From contig JAAKBF010000224.1 in assembly GCA_012656075.1 (NCBI GenBank), positions 186,001 through 250,000 on the forward strand: a stretch of DNA of 64,000 nucleotides. Direction: 5' to 3'. Source of the DNA: Phytophthora hibernalis. Taxonomy: Eukaryota > Oomycota > Peronosporomycetes > Peronosporales > Peronosporaceae. The notes under the pieces were generated by a model. That model was not told where the DNA came from, did no database searches, and saw nothing but the letters and a program-made list of their open reading frames with translations. Below are positions 1 through 10,718 of the stretch, piece after piece. Numbering within the stretch: position 1 is the first letter of the stretch; every line of letters starts with the position of its first letter. The position numbers and the translations under genes are program-made.

Positions 1-1450
1 ATAGCGAGCAAACCCGCGAGGAATCTGCAGAGTCCCTGCAGATGCGATAGCCCAGGTGAGATCACCAGGGTCTTTGCAAGTATCAGCAAAAACCTGGGTG
101 AGCTAGTATTGCAAACATCAGCAAAATCCCTGGTGAGTCCACCGGAGCCTCGCAAATACCAGGTCTATTGCATCTGCCTGCAGGAGCACTGAGCCTGGGT
201 GTTAGGAGTTTGGTTCTTGTCGAATTCCTTGGTTGATACTTCGAAGTGTGTTGTAAGCACATACAAATTCCAAGTGTATATGACGGGGCGTTACCACCCC
301 CTCATATACTGTACACTTGGATTTTGTGGGTGGTGGCGAATAATCAATGCCGCTTGGAAGTGGTGGTGCAAGTCGGATGGCTTTGACACGTGGAAGAGGC
401 GGTTATGCGATGTCTATCTATGGTGGCAAGGGGAGGTGTAGAAGGCATTGTTGCGGTCTAACAGAGTCTGAAACTTTGTGCAGACATGACCAGCTAATTT
501 TCAGCACCACAACGGCAGACAAGTTACGAACCTTGCTCAAGTATGGCAACATCATCTTACTTATTCGTCCAAGACCTATCCGAAGCATGCATGGCTCATC
601 GTTGCCACCGCCGGTCATTATGCGCGTTGAAGCTCTGCATGACCTCATCTATCGCGTTACGAACGCCATTACTTTTGAGTCAAAAGTTTTGACCAAGACA
701 GTGGCAAGTATAACTGTAAAGAGGGTTGGGATGATATGAAACGCACCCGCTCCCACAGGTTCCGACGTGGTTCAACGTCGCACAATGTGCTCGACTCCGC
801 CGCCCAATTGAACGCGACATGCTTGCTGCAGTATGGCGAACGATTTGAGGCGATTCCCACCGAAGCGATCGGAATCAGCGTGTTGTCAACCGCGACCGAA
901 TTGCCATCCAAGTTGAATCTGTCCTTATAGAGACCAAGATTCTTCCTGAAGAAGCGGAATGCCAGCGGCAGAGACAGCTGACTGCCATCTCTGGCATATC
1001 TTGAATGCCACTTCTCATGTTGAAGCTATCTTTGGTGTCAATGCTGTTGTTGGGTTGTAGTGACCCAGTGCATGACGATCGTCCATGGGTGGCGCTGTGG
1101 GGTGCTACTTCCACCAGAGCGAGTTGAGACTATTCGACGCACCGCCTTTCAGCAGGGGCGAGTGGCGGCTGTGGTGGCGCACGTCGGACTCGTTCGAGTC
1201 ATTCGCGTCGCCGAGAGATGGTACGCTGTGGTGGACCAACGCGTGATCTTGCGCGTGCACCGCGTCGTGGAGAAGCAGGTTGTGCGTCGTATTAGCCTAC
1301 TGGCAGACCACATTGAGGTGGTGTCCAAGCTGTGGTTCGTCAAGAGCATCTCGACCACATCCATCGCTGAGGCGTTCAACATTGACACGAAAGAGTGCGA
1401 CGTATTGTCATTGCATGGCACAAAGTTGTAGAAGTTGACGTGTTTGTTCT
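1..1450. other. No supported gene
   Basis: GC-rich stretch with short repeated phrases around 'cctggtgag' at 50-140. Open frames exist on both strands at 1060-1430, but neither shows a recognisable domain and each reads as a shadow of the other. A pyrimidine-rich tract ending in cag near 1460 could be a 3' splice site for the gene that follows, so part of this stretch may be an upstream exon or intron. Confidence 0.4.
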
Positions 1451-1590
1451 TGTTTTTGCAGTGTTAGGCAGGTGCAAGTGAGCAAACGCGACTACGAGGT
1501 GCACAACTGCGGACCGGAGCTGCTAGACGTGCCGTCCTGGAACAAAGTTGTCCAGGTGCTGGAGCTGCAGGACCCAGCGGTGACCGACTT

Positions 1591-2232
1591 TTGCTGAACA
1601 AGTGTCGCTGGACAGTGTGGCAGCCGCCCACGTCTTGGCGTGTGAAGGTAGCCCAAGTGTTCAACGTGACCCTCCACATCGCCATTCGCCAAGAGGGCTT
1701 CCTCACGGGCGAAATCCGAGTGGTGCGTCTGCGACTCGGACGCAAGTGGGTCGGCGCGCACCATTTGAGCGAGAACATGGCCCAGCCGATGAGGAGTCAG
1801 TGGCTGCACCGCGTGGACTATGAAGTTGGGGACCAAGCGCACACTGCCGAGAGCGAGTTCTTCCAGACTGTGAAGGGTGCTTGGGAAGACTACCTCGCCG
1901 AGTTGGCCAAGCTGCCGAAGGAGGAGAAGAACACGGAGGAGACTGGAGAAGCATACCCGTACGACGAGCAGGAGAAGCGAACATCGCTGCGGATAAGGTA
2001 CTTGCTGGACACGTCGCTGGAAAACATTCTGAACGACCGCCGGACGATGTTCCGGTTGCCGCACCAATACGAGTTGTGGCGCATGGAGCAGGAAGATGCA
2101 CCCGAACACCGCCAAGACTGTCTAGAAGATCGCGTGGACGGACATTTTCTCCACGGACCTATCGATGAATTGATCGAACTGTACGAAGAAAAGGGCATGG
2201 TAGCTGAAGATGTCGATGTGCAGTGGTCATAG
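1591..2232 (+). CDS. Unrecognised acidic, helix-rich protein (3' part of a gene)
   Basis: An open frame of about 213 codons ends at 2232. It is rich in Glu, Asp and Arg, with charged helix-like stretches and a conserved-looking motif HGPIDELIELYEEKG near the C-terminus. I do not recognise the family. The frame also looks coding just upstream (about 1480-1590) in a different phase, and a possible 3' splice site lies near 1460, so the true start is probably further left and a frame break probably lies near 1590. A long antisense frame (1492-2115) is treated as a shadow because it has no domain-like composition. It converges on the next gene with only about 10 bases between the stops. Confidence 0.4.
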   Translation: MLNKCRWTVWQPPTSWRVKVAQVFNVTLHIAIRQEGFLTGEIRVVRLRLGRKWVGAHHLSENMAQPMRSQWLHRVDYEVGDQAHTAESEFFQTVKGAWEDYLAELAKLPKEEKNTEETGEAYPYDEQEKRTSLRIRYLLDTSLENILNDRRTMFRLPHQYELWRMEQEDAPEHRQDCLEDRVDGHFLHGPIDELIELYEEKGMVAEDVDVQWS

Positions 2233-2242
2233 CAAATTGTAT

Positions 2243-2686
2243 TCATTTCGTCGGAACCTTGTCCAGCAGTAAAACAATCTGCTTCAAGTCATACTTCTCC
2301 GCTGCTGCTAGGAACTGAACCTTCCCCATTTCTTGTGGGCTCAATTCACGAGCTGATGGCTCGCTCTTCAGCGTCATCCCGTCTTTGATCAATGTCGCGA
2401 GCTCCGCCACACCATAGTTGATGTTGAAGTTGTGCATCAGTCCGTTCTGAACCTGCTTGGCCAGCCCCCACCTCCGCTTCTCTCGTTGTTCCTCTTTCGC
2501 GCGAGTATTCAACGCAGCAATCCCCTCGTCCGCCTCAACTCGCCATGGTGCACCTCGCTCTCGACGATGAACGTCCCCAGCCGGCGGATTGAACGGGATT
2601 TTGAGCGTCGAGTTCTTACACAGCACTGCCATCGAGTCTCGATGTCCTGAACTCGACGCCAACTCTCCAGACTGCTCCAAGTCCAT
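2243..2686 (-). CDS. Unrecognised 147-residue protein
   Basis: An intact frame of 147 codons starts at an ATG at 2686 and ends at 2243. The product is hydrophilic and probably helical. Its C-terminus carries the segment DLKQIVLLLDKVPTK, and the middle part is rich in Arg/Lys/Glu. No known domain was recognised. The last 40-odd bases of this gene recur at 7640-7680 directly against an LTR, so at least one more copy existed here. That suggests a small repeated family, or that the gene travels with transposon sequence. It is tail-to-tail with the gene to its left. Confidence 0.45.
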   Translation of the reverse strand: MDLEQSGELASSSGHRDSMAVLCKNSTLKIPFNPPAGDVHRRERGAPWRVEADEGIAALNTRAKEEQREKRRWGLAKQVQNGLMHNFNINYGVAELATLIKDGMTLKSEPSARELSPQEMGKVQFLAAAEKYDLKQIVLLLDKVPTK

Positions 2687-2740
2687 TGCAAATGTCCTAT
2701 CTCAATTCCAAAGTGCTCTAACGATAACGGAGACCTAAGC

Positions 2741-3019
2741 TTATTTATTTCAGAGTATATCAGTGATCCGCATACTTGCCAAAACTCAGAAAAATCAAAA
2801 ACAGTAACAGCTCAACAGCTCATCTCCAAATCTAATAAACCCTCAAGAACTGACAAAATTACATGTTCTCTGAAATTTATTTATTTCAGAGTATATCAGT
2901 GATCCGATTTTCCGCTCAAAAAACATGCTTGACAAAAATCACAAAAATCAACAACACGCACCAGCTCAACAGCTCATCTCCAAATCTAATAAACCCTCAA
3001 GAACCGACAAAATTACATG
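2741..3019. repeat. Tandem duplication, about 137-bp period
   Basis: Two successive copies (about 2741-2865 and 2878-3019) both start with ttatttatttcagagtatat and both end with gacaaaattacatg. The second copy carries a short extra AT-rich insertion in the middle. Identity is high, with only scattered substitutions such as ctgac/ccgac near the end. Confidence 0.8.
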
Positions 3020-3092
3020 TCAATTTTTGCTTTTGGTCTGATTCCTCTCATAATGCAACTTCAACTTGCTAACCTTAGAGATCCCGGCATTG

Positions 3093-3388
3093 ACATGAGC
3101 CAAACTCACTCCAATCACTAATATATAGCGAGAACTAGTCAAAAGCCGCGTGTTGCCTGTGGCGTGCTAGTTCAACGTTCACGCAACATCTTTGAAAATT
3201 GCGTTCAATTATAACAATAGGAGCTGGCACTCCACTAGCAGTGGCTCATCGCTACCAAGCCGGCTAGATCGTCTTCGAGGAATCACACGTATCCAGCACC
3301 GCGTAGTTCAGTGGCACCTTGGCACCCGCCTTGAGTGCAGCAGGATCACTCGCGGCAAAAGACCTCTTTAGACACGCATCCACGCACA
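3093..3388. repeat. Dispersed repeat, copy 1 of 2
   Basis: About 295 bp matching 10207-10502 in the same orientation with only a few substitutions and one-base indels. It includes the string gcgtagttcagtggcacc, which resembles an RNA polymerase III A box, but no clear B box was found. The left edge (acatgagccaaactc) is sharp in both copies. It could be a SINE-like element or a duplicated gene fragment. Confidence 0.8.
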
Positions 3389-3389
3389 G

Positions 3390-3857
3390 TTCTGTGCCGA
3401 ACTTGAAAACAGGGAGACGCTCTCGTCATCAGCAAGCAGACCATACTGCTTCAGCATCTGGAGGTACTGGGCATGCATTTTCGAGTTGCCAGTTGGCTCC
3501 TTGTAAATGGCGATCAAGTGCTCTAGAGCATTGCTCACCGTGTGGCGGAAAGCTCCGGGGCCGGGCGGCTCTGCAACTTCTGCACACGCGCTTGTTCAAG
3601 CAGTGTGGCAAGGATCTGCATATTCTTGTTGGTAGTCGCTCCTCCATGGCGTTCCACAATCCGTGCAAGCGCTTCCAGAGTGTTGGCAACTGTGTTGCCA
3701 CGCCCACGTGCTCCATGATCAGGCACTGGCGAACCACGTGAACGGCAAACTCAATCCTCATCCCGCAACACAGGGCGTACACTGCCGCCAAGTGTATGCG
3801 CCTCACGCAAAACAGCGTTGAGACTCTGTGGAGAACATCCACCACCAACGGTGGCAA
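3390..3857 (-). pseudogene. Decayed fragment resembling CCR4-NOT scaffold NOT1 (CNOT1)
   Basis: On the minus strand, three overlapping frames together read as one helical-repeat protein. It has a stretch around FAVHVVRQCLIMEH, then NTLEALARIVERHGG, then EHLIAIYKEPTG and AQYLQMLKQYGLL. The last part resembles the 'Y...P...F..QL...GLL' helical pairs of the C-terminal NOT1 scaffold that organises the CCR4-NOT deadenylase complex. The reading frame changes at least twice within 450 bases and there is no start codon in context. It is therefore a pseudogene fragment, or a real exon damaged by consensus errors. The family assignment is by pattern memory only. Confidence 0.35.
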
Positions 3858-4354
3858 GCTCGGAACTCCAATCTAGTTAGGTGGACCGCCACAAGTACCG
3901 GTAGGCGCCTTTTAAGCGATGTAGGAAGCTACTCAACTAATATTATACTTCCTCTGTCAACTTTTCAATATGAAACCAAAGTATGCTTCACCATTCGTCT
4001 AAGCTGCGCTAGACCACCACAACTTCACTCTTCTCTAATATTTACAATATTTGCTTCGAAGTAACTAGGAAGCTACACACCCAGGAGCTTACTAGCGCAG
4101 TGAAGGCATCAAATTTGACAAGGCTGTAAGCACTATTTCTGCGAGACTCTAGCCTCAGCACACACCAAGAAAACGTTGAAAAGCCTTGAAAAATGAAGAT
4201 ACCGGTACGCGTTTAATTAAAGCAATGCATTTACCATTTCACTTGACATGTGAATTTCAGAGCTCATCCGGGCGCTAGCGCACGGCCTTGTTTTACTGGT
4301 ACCACTTCAACACCCATTACTTATTAAATGCACTAATCTGATACATTACGGTAA
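3858..4354. other. No supported gene
   Basis: AT-rich sequence without recognisable coding or repeat structure. Confidence 0.4.
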
Positions 4355-4500
4355 CGGTCGAAGAGGTATCGACCATCGCTTCAGATCATCATCAGAATAG
4401 AAATGCGGTGGCTTCGGCTCGAAGAAAGAGTTTACATAGTATTGTAAGTTTACCGTAGTTGACCGGTTTGGTGCATACTTGTACAAGTCAATATTGTGGG
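4355..4500. repeat. Diverged copy of the 5' end of the 11.6-kb gene
   Basis: This stretch aligns with 11605-11765. Both hold 'atcgaccatcgcttc', 'gcggtggcttcggctc(g/c)aagaaagag', a tract with 'tttaccgtagttga(c/t)cggtttggtgcatacttgtac', and the same spacing. In the right copy it is a first exon plus intron. Here the start codon is lost (aga atag aaat), so this copy is dead. Confidence 0.75.
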
Positions 4501-4705
4501 TTCTACTCAAAACTGGACAGGGCGGTTGGTTCAGTAAACCGACAGCCAATCGACCTCCCTCTGTAATTTCATAAAATATGCATAATCAAAGTGGTTTCCG
4601 TGAGTCAGATCTCAATGGACGAAGAGCGCAGAAAGCCCAGGAAGGCGTGCCTCGCCAGCGGCTGGGCGTGGTCAAGCGCGGCGCCAAGGAACACCTCCTC
4701 AAGCA

Positions 4706-5227
4706 TTGTCCGCTGGTGATGGCCACGTGCGACCGTACATCCGGGTGTCACCGTATCCACATCGCGTGCGAACGCCCCCAACGCTCGCTGGTCGACCAAC
4801 TCGTGCATCTTCAGCAGCATCTCCGGCTGCACCACCAGCGGCGTCAATTCTAGCTCGCCGGCCTACTCGTGCATCTCCGGCTGCACCACCAGCTGTGTCA
4901 ACATCCACTGGTCGGGCTACTCATATATATCCAGCTCCACCACCAGCGGCGTCAACGCCCGCTGATCCACCGTCTCGTGCGTCTCCAGCATCCCTAGCAG
5001 CACCATCAACTGAGGAGCAACATCGGTTGCAGCGGATTGTTCGACCGATTGTGAAGAGCACGGTTGGGCAGCGCGATACGTCGGGTGAGACGTATTACTT
5101 CGAAGTAAAAGCATCCGCGCCGAAATGTGGAGAACTACGTCTCCGTACGCACCTACTAGTACGTAGAACATGTATAATACTATGGATGTGTTGCCCATTG
5201 GGGTACAGTACTGTAGTATTATTCTAA
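4706..5227 (+). CDS. Possible Pro/Ala/Ser-repeat protein
   Basis: A frame of 173 codons contains four imperfect copies of a 13-15 residue unit of the form RPTRASPAAPPA, encoded by a tandem array of about 45-60 bp at 4790-5000 (recurring 'ctcgtgcatctccggctgcacc'-like units). A non-repetitive segment follows (EEQHRLQRIVRPIVKSTV) that looks like ordinary coding sequence. The first ATG is not supported by any upstream signal. No domain is recognised, and it may be a low-complexity tract in a dead gene. Confidence 0.3.
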   Translation: MSAGDGHVRPYIRVSPYPHRVRTPPTLAGRPTRASSAASPAAPPAASILARRPTRASPAAPPAVSTSTGRATHIYPAPPPAASTPADPPSRASPASLAAPSTEEQHRLQRIVRPIVKSTVGQRDTSGETYYFEVKASAPKCGELRLRTHLLVRRTCIILWMCCPLGYSTVVLF

Positions 5228-5229
5228 AA

Positions 5230-5960
5230 GACGGTGGACTTGTTTAAAAGCATCCTATGATTCGTCCAAGTATGCAAGGGGCTGCTTCGCGTACAATTCG
5301 CAGAGCCATTGCCTATGGAAGACTCTATATTTGCAGGCTGGGGTATTGTCAGCGCGCTGATAGGCTCCAATACGCTTGTTAACTCTTGCAAGTTCCTTCC
5401 GCGTGTATCCTAGACAGTAGAAACCATACAAACAGTGAAAAACTGTGTTTAGGTAGGCGTGCTACTTAGTGGCAGACTCCTCCATGGTTCCAATGAGATG
5501 GCTGATACATAGGTGTTATACATGTAATGATTAGCTTGTCGAACGCAGGTTCCTGCGCAAGTTCTTACCGCTAGCTCAGCGAAGGCAACGACGATCTCCG
5601 CTTGAGTTGCGTGACGGAAACCGTGTATTAAGTTTTTGGCCAATCAGATTGGCCGGTCGATTTCCTGGCGACTTGGTCAATCGTCCCAGATATCCAAATG
5701 TAGCTGGGATTCACAATATAACATACCGTAATCCCCCTGTCAGAAGTCAGAAGCGTCAGCTCTTTTCAGCCAATAGGCGATCTAGAAATTGCAGATGTTA
5801 ATTTTTTGTCATAAGGGTCCCTTAAATACCGTTAATTTACCAGTTTTTCAAACATTTTTGGGAGGGAAATTCGAGTGGTCTCGGCGAGTTGAAACCCTCA
5901 TTTTAGCTTTGGGGAATGACAAGACCTGTTATTAAAGGCGTGCGGCGCAAGCTAAGCGAT
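5230..5960. other. No supported gene
   Basis: Mixed sequence with no convincing frame. The palindromic phrase gcgcaag...cttgcgc near 5946-5970 recurs at about 50160-50180. Confidence 0.35.
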
Positions 5961-5962
5961 AC

Positions 5963-6223
5963 TTGCGCAAAGCAGTATCCTATGCCACTAAAAGAAGGTG
6001 TATTGATCTGTATGATAAAGATGAAGATCTCACAACTGCAATCACTGTTATGTTTGGTATGCAAAACCCAGCTAGTCTCCGAGCTCTAAAAGAACAAGTT
6101 CGGAAGTGGATCGCTAACCGAGGCTACATCACAGTACCAAAGCTCACCGCGTGCCGAGGGCTCCACGTCGAGAAAACTGCGCGAGCACGCGGCGTCTGGT
6201 CGCCTCTATACGAATTTCAATAG
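5963..6223 (+). pseudogene. Transposase-like DNA-binding fragment (pogo/CENP-B style helix-turn-helix)
   Basis: The product begins with a Lys/Arg-rich helix and the segment KRRCIDLYDKDEDLTTAI, then LRALKEQVRKWIANRGYI. This resembles the N-terminal helix-turn-helix of oomycete pogo/Tigger transposases. The frame ends without any catalytic domain. Its 3' part (6129-6206) is repeated at 6309-6380. Pogo-like catalytic remnants occur elsewhere in the window (60.3 kb and 63.8 kb). The assignment is tentative. Confidence 0.35.
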
Positions 6224-6380
6224 TGAAGAAAACGACACCCCAACGTCAGTCAATATTTATCACATGCAGCTCATACTGCACACCCTCCTAGGTAGGATAC
6301 TAATGAAGCACAGTACCAAAGCTCACCGCGTGCCGAGGGCTGAGAAAACTGCGCGAGTAAGCGGCGTCTGGTCACTCCCT
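6129..6380. repeat. Short direct repeat inside a transposase remnant
   Basis: 6129-6206 and 6309-6380 share 'cacagtaccaaagctcaccg', 'cgtgccgagggct' and 'gagaaaactgcgcgag'. The second copy has a 9-10 base deletion after 'gggct'. The spacing is about 180 bp. Confidence 0.7.
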
Positions 6381-7376
6381 GGGCAGCTCTGTGGTGTACA
6401 CTACGCAAATAGTCGATTCCGTACTACATGTTCAGGGCATTGAATAGAGTAACATTGAGGCTGCCCAAATTACAACAGGGAATCCAACTTTGATATTCTA
6501 ACACGAATATTCTGGTTCGACACACAGGCCGAGCGCGGCCCGAGGAGATCCGAGCGCTGCGTGCGCCGCGCGCAGCGCCTTGATTGAAAGCGGCGACCTG
6601 GTGATCGTAGGGCTCTTCGACCTCTCGGCGTGAACGACTGCGACCTGTCGACAATGTGTGAGTAGTGCTTAGCGTTGCCAGAATTGACCCGCTAAATGCC
6701 AATCGACCTCTATCTGGAGACGAAGACGCCGACCTCCACGCATCTCGTCTTTCTGAGTGGGAATACCCCGTTGCTGAATATGCTGCGTAAACGGCTACTA
6801 AGTACTACGTAGTAATAGTCAGTTGTGTTCGTGCAGCTCGCCCGTATTCAGCGTCCGCGCTTTTGGTGATCAAATCGAGAGTATCGCCAAGATGATGGCT
6901 ACGGCAAGTTCGACGTGAACCAGCTAAAGAAGCCCAAGGACTGCGAGCTCTATCCATGGGTTTCATGTCGGCTGTGCACAAGTCGCCCAACATACAGTAG
7001 ACATCATCGGCGGCCCAGCTGCATTTCGAGTACTTCGTCCCCACGCAGAAGATTTATCCATAAATGACTTATGCGTGGTATGTGTCGCTGTCTCGTAGCC
7101 TCAGCAGTGCGCTTACTCGAGTGGGTGTCGTGGTCAACTTGCCATTAAGAGCAATGGAACAATGCACACGATGTGCGAGACACACCGCCGGTATCAAACG
7201 GTGAAGCAAGAAATGCGCCGTCAATCAAAAACTCCTCGCCAGCTTCGACAGGATCACCGCGTGGTAGCACCAGCACACGTTCGCCCTCAAATTGTCGAAT
7301 GACAAGCTGGCGCTTCACCGCCATCAGATTGCACATCCTGTATTCATCTTACAAGCGCACGTTCGCAAACCTAAAT

Positions 7377-7465
7377 TTTACACTCCATCAATGTTGTCGA
7401 TCTCCAACATTGAGCAAGAATTTTGCACTTCATCAATGTTATCGATCGCACAACATTGAGCAGGA
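7377..7465. repeat. Two tandem 44-45 bp units, each a hairpin
   Basis: The units at 7377-7420 and 7421-7465 both read ttttRcactYcatcaatgtt...aacattgagcaRga. Within each unit, tcaatgtt and aacattga form a 8-9 bp inverted repeat around a 9-11 base loop containing tcgatc. Confidence 0.7.
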
Positions 7466-7639
7466 TTTGGGTGATTTTCAATGTTACTTTAACGACTGCC
7501 CATGTTCAGTACGGATACCGGTATTAGTACCGTACATGTCAAATTAAGTTCGTGTATTTTGCTTTTTTGATCACTGCTGGAAACCCCTAGCCCTTGTGTA
7601 GTTCGGGTGACGCCTCTGACAGGGGGAATACGGTACTTG

Positions 7640-7680
7640 AAGCAGATTGTTTTACTACTGGACAAGGTTCCGACGAAATG
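7640..7680 (+). pseudogene. Copy of the 3' end of the 2243-2686 gene
   Basis: Forty-odd bases match the minus strand at 2243-2290 with one substitution and encode the same C-terminal LKQIVLLLDKVPTK. The match stops exactly where the neighbouring LTR begins. Confidence 0.65.
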
Positions 7681-7986
7681 TGTGACGGGGTCACACAGCA
7701 CCTTGCCTTGAGGAAGCGTAAGAGAGCAAAGGCTCTCAGTGAACGATAAGTTCACAGTTCCAGGCCTAAGGGAACTGTCTGCGGGTTTGATAGCAAGATA
7801 AAGGCTGAATTTATTTTATAGCTGAGTTAAGCTTGTAGCATACAAACTCTAAGTCATCTATAGTAAAAGCTAAAGAGCGTCCATGGTTGGCTCACAGCCA
7901 ACCGGTACAATATACCATGGACTCTAAAGAGTGACGGATGTCACTCTTTATGTAACTTAGGTACACGTCGGTGTACCCCGTTACAT
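7681..7986 (-). mobile_element. LTR of a retrotransposon (3' LTR orientation on the minus strand)
   Basis: Read on the minus strand, the segment begins TGTAACGGGG at 7986 and ends CCGTCACA at 7681, giving TG...CA termini and about 306 bp. Immediately before its start on the minus strand lies a purine run (AGTGGGGAGGA, about 7987-7998), the expected position of a polypurine tract. This makes it a 3' LTR. No internal pol domains survive to its right within the next kilobases, so it is a remnant. Its outer end abuts a gene fragment at 7640-7680. Confidence 0.65.
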
Positions 7987-7998
7987 CCTCCCCACTTA

Positions 7999-9177
7999 AC
8001 TGAGAATCACACCTGATTATCCAATCAGAAGTGAGAGAATTCGAACACCCAAAGGGGCAATTCTCGGGCGCAGCCTAAGCACGACTGGCGCTCCCTCTCG
8101 TCGGTCACACAGTGACTTGTGTCCACGGCGGACACTGCGAGCTGCATTCTTGCACTCGCGACCAGGGTTCGGTAGTAGTGGCAATTTTGGATTAGTAGTG
8201 CTAATGCTAATACAAACGAGATCTGGAAACGGACCTTAGCATTAGCATTAGTAGTTAGATATAGCGTTAGTATTAGCACTACATAGTACTACTAATGCTC
8301 TACTAACGCTACTAACGCGCTGCTTTCCTGATACGATGCTTGCTTTCTTCCATTCCCCAGAGCTTAAGACAATTTTGGCGCAGTATCAGTTGGCGTTGAG
8401 CTCACTCATTGTCGGTCCTTCACGACAACGAGCTCGTAGCGAATGATCCTACCGAAAAGACTCGTTCTTGGAAATCCGTTGAACAGACCCGTGTGAGCAA
8501 GTTTTACAACCGAAGGACATTTATCTTGTCTAAATTCGGCAAACCAGATGTACACGTCGATTTGCTGACAAACCGGCCCCCTTTCAGAAATGAACGTTTC
8601 CCTGTTTCTTTTTGCATGTTGAACTTGAGTATACCTTTTTCAAACGACGCTCTTTGTCAGGGTACTAACTCCTCCAGATCACTGTCTTTACAGAAGTACC
8701 TGAGGACGCATTTGCGGCTACAGAACCTGCGCGTTTGTCGCCTTAACTTTAACGTGAAGGAGGTACAGCAGAAAAACACTACATGTACAATTTTACCTTT
8801 CCGAGAGATCTACGTCCGTTCAGGTGCACAGCTCGTTACTGCATAAGTGGTGCACAGGACTCTTGAAAACGCTGCATGGAGATGCACGGCCTCCCAGGAA
8901 CAAGCACTCTTGGTACAGCTCATGGATTGATTCGCGTACAAAGGCTAGCGAGGGATAAGAGAAATGAAAGCGGGAGAACGCATCAAATCACCCACCATGC
9001 GCGGCCTTTGAAGATCCTTCAATGGGTATCAGGATAGTAGTACTAATACCACTACTAACGCTATTTTTCGACTACTAACTTGAATAGCTGTACTAACGGC
9101 TCCACTTGACCTCGTTATCATTATCATTAGTAGTAGAAGTGCTATTAGCACTACTAACACTACTAATGAGCTCACTA
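7999..9177. other. No firm gene; TACTAAC-rich tracts
   Basis: 8180-8340 and 9030-9175 are low-complexity tracts built from ACTAAC/ACTAAT/TTAGTA words. The frame at 8409-8846 (145 codons) has no recognisable domain, and I do not support it as a gene. The region right of the LTR may be decayed retrotransposon interior. Confidence 0.4.
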
Positions 9178-10206
9178 CTACCGAACCCTGCTCGCGACGA
9201 CGTTGGCCACAATGCCGACGGGCATAGTTGGCCTGGGCTTGGGCGCTAGCGAGTGTCTAGTGCTTCGGCACGGGATGTAATAGCATCCAAACGTGCGGTG
9301 GTCCTCCTCGACCACCTGCAGTTCACGGCGGAGGACCCGTGGGCCCTCCTGACACTTTGTGTGTCTTGATCGTCCCGCGGGGGCTACACCTTGAAGGCTA
9401 TGACATAGCCCAAGCGTGGAGTGAGCTCGCAGCTCATCTCCTAGCATGATAGCAGCCCGGTATGGGTCACGCTAGCCACGGCCGACCCCAATGGACCCTC
9501 GGAGCCGTACACGGGCTCAGGTCAAGTATTTACCATAGCATAGAAGCACCATGCTTCAGGTTGTCATTCGACGGCCGCTCTTAGCAGCCTAGAGCTTACC
9601 GGGTGGAGCCGCAAGCTCTTCCCGCGTCTTGAGTATCAAACCAAAGACGCGTCGGTGTCGGACATCGACACCAACGTACCCAACGGTACTTCTAGCATTG
9701 TGGCGGGTTATCTGGTGGACCCACCACTGTCAATGCGGCATCGGCGACTGCTTCGCGCATCGCCCAGACCAGGACATGGTCAGAGTGCGTGCATGCCTGC
9801 ACGACACTCGGTTATTTAGATGATCATGACCGCGTACAGGTCCATGGTCACGTGTACGTGCTGGCCGATGATCATATAGGCGCACAGGTACATACCCACG
9901 TAGGCGTACATCATATCGACGTACGGTTCAATGACCCATAGACGTACGCCACGTCGGTGTACAGGTCCTCGACCGCGACGGAGTACAGAGTCGGAACCCC
10001 GTACACCAGAGGTACGCCGTGTACGGCAAGTACCACGGCCACCATAAGTGCCGCAAGCATAAAAGCCTGCGTGCACGACGACGGGTGTAGGTAGGTAGCG
10101 TACATATTTGTAATATACAAGACCTCCATCAAACTCTCTTCCTTTCGGTCAGAGTACGTGTCTGTGTACACGCATTGTACACACAGTTGTTGGCCCGTAC
10201 CAACAA
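9178..10206. other. No supported gene
   Basis: GC-rich sequence with open frames on both strands and no recognised domain. 9830-10060 is full of tacgt/gtacac words, which create long but low-information frames. Confidence 0.35.
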
Positions 10207-10502
10207 CACATGAGCCAAACTCACTCCATTCACTAATATATAGCGAGAACTAGTCAAAAAGCCGCGTGTTGCCTGTGGCGTGCTAGTTCAACGATCACGC
10301 AACATCTTTGAAAATTGCGTTCAATTATAACACTAGGAGCCGGCACTCCACTAGCAGTGGCTCATCGCTACCAAGCCGGCTAGATCGTCTTCGAGGAATC
10401 ACACGTATCCAGCACCGCGTAGTTCAGTGGCACCTTGGCACCCGCCTTGAGTGCAGCAGGATCACTCGCGGCAAAGACCTCTTAGGCACGCATCCACGCA
10501 CT
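10207..10502. repeat. Dispersed repeat, copy 2 of 2
   Basis: Same orientation and about 95% identical to 3093-3388, including the A-box-like 'tagttcagtgg'. Both copies start at 'acatgagcc' and end near 'cacgcatccacgca'. Confidence 0.8.
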
Positions 10503-10718
10503 ACTGTCTGAGTACGCATTGTGACTTGCAGCTCAGCTTCAAGCTGCACATTGGTTGAGTCCATTCCATGCCTTGATTGACGGAGAAATGAAGCTGTATG
10601 TAACGCAAACCTTAAATTGTTTTCTTATTTTTCATTTTTACTAAGCTGGTTAAATACTTCTACAGCTTAATAATAAGTTGAAGCGGCGTCGAGCTGGGTT
10701 ACAATTGACATCTAAGGA

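Noticed and set aside
1492..2115. Long minus-strand frame opposite the 1591-2232 gene
   Set aside because: Composition is Arg/Pro/Ser shadow-like in a GC-rich stretch; the plus-strand frame has better coding character.
8409..8846. 145-codon plus-strand frame as a gene
   Set aside because: No recognisable domain, no promoter-like signal, and it lies in repeat-rich debris.
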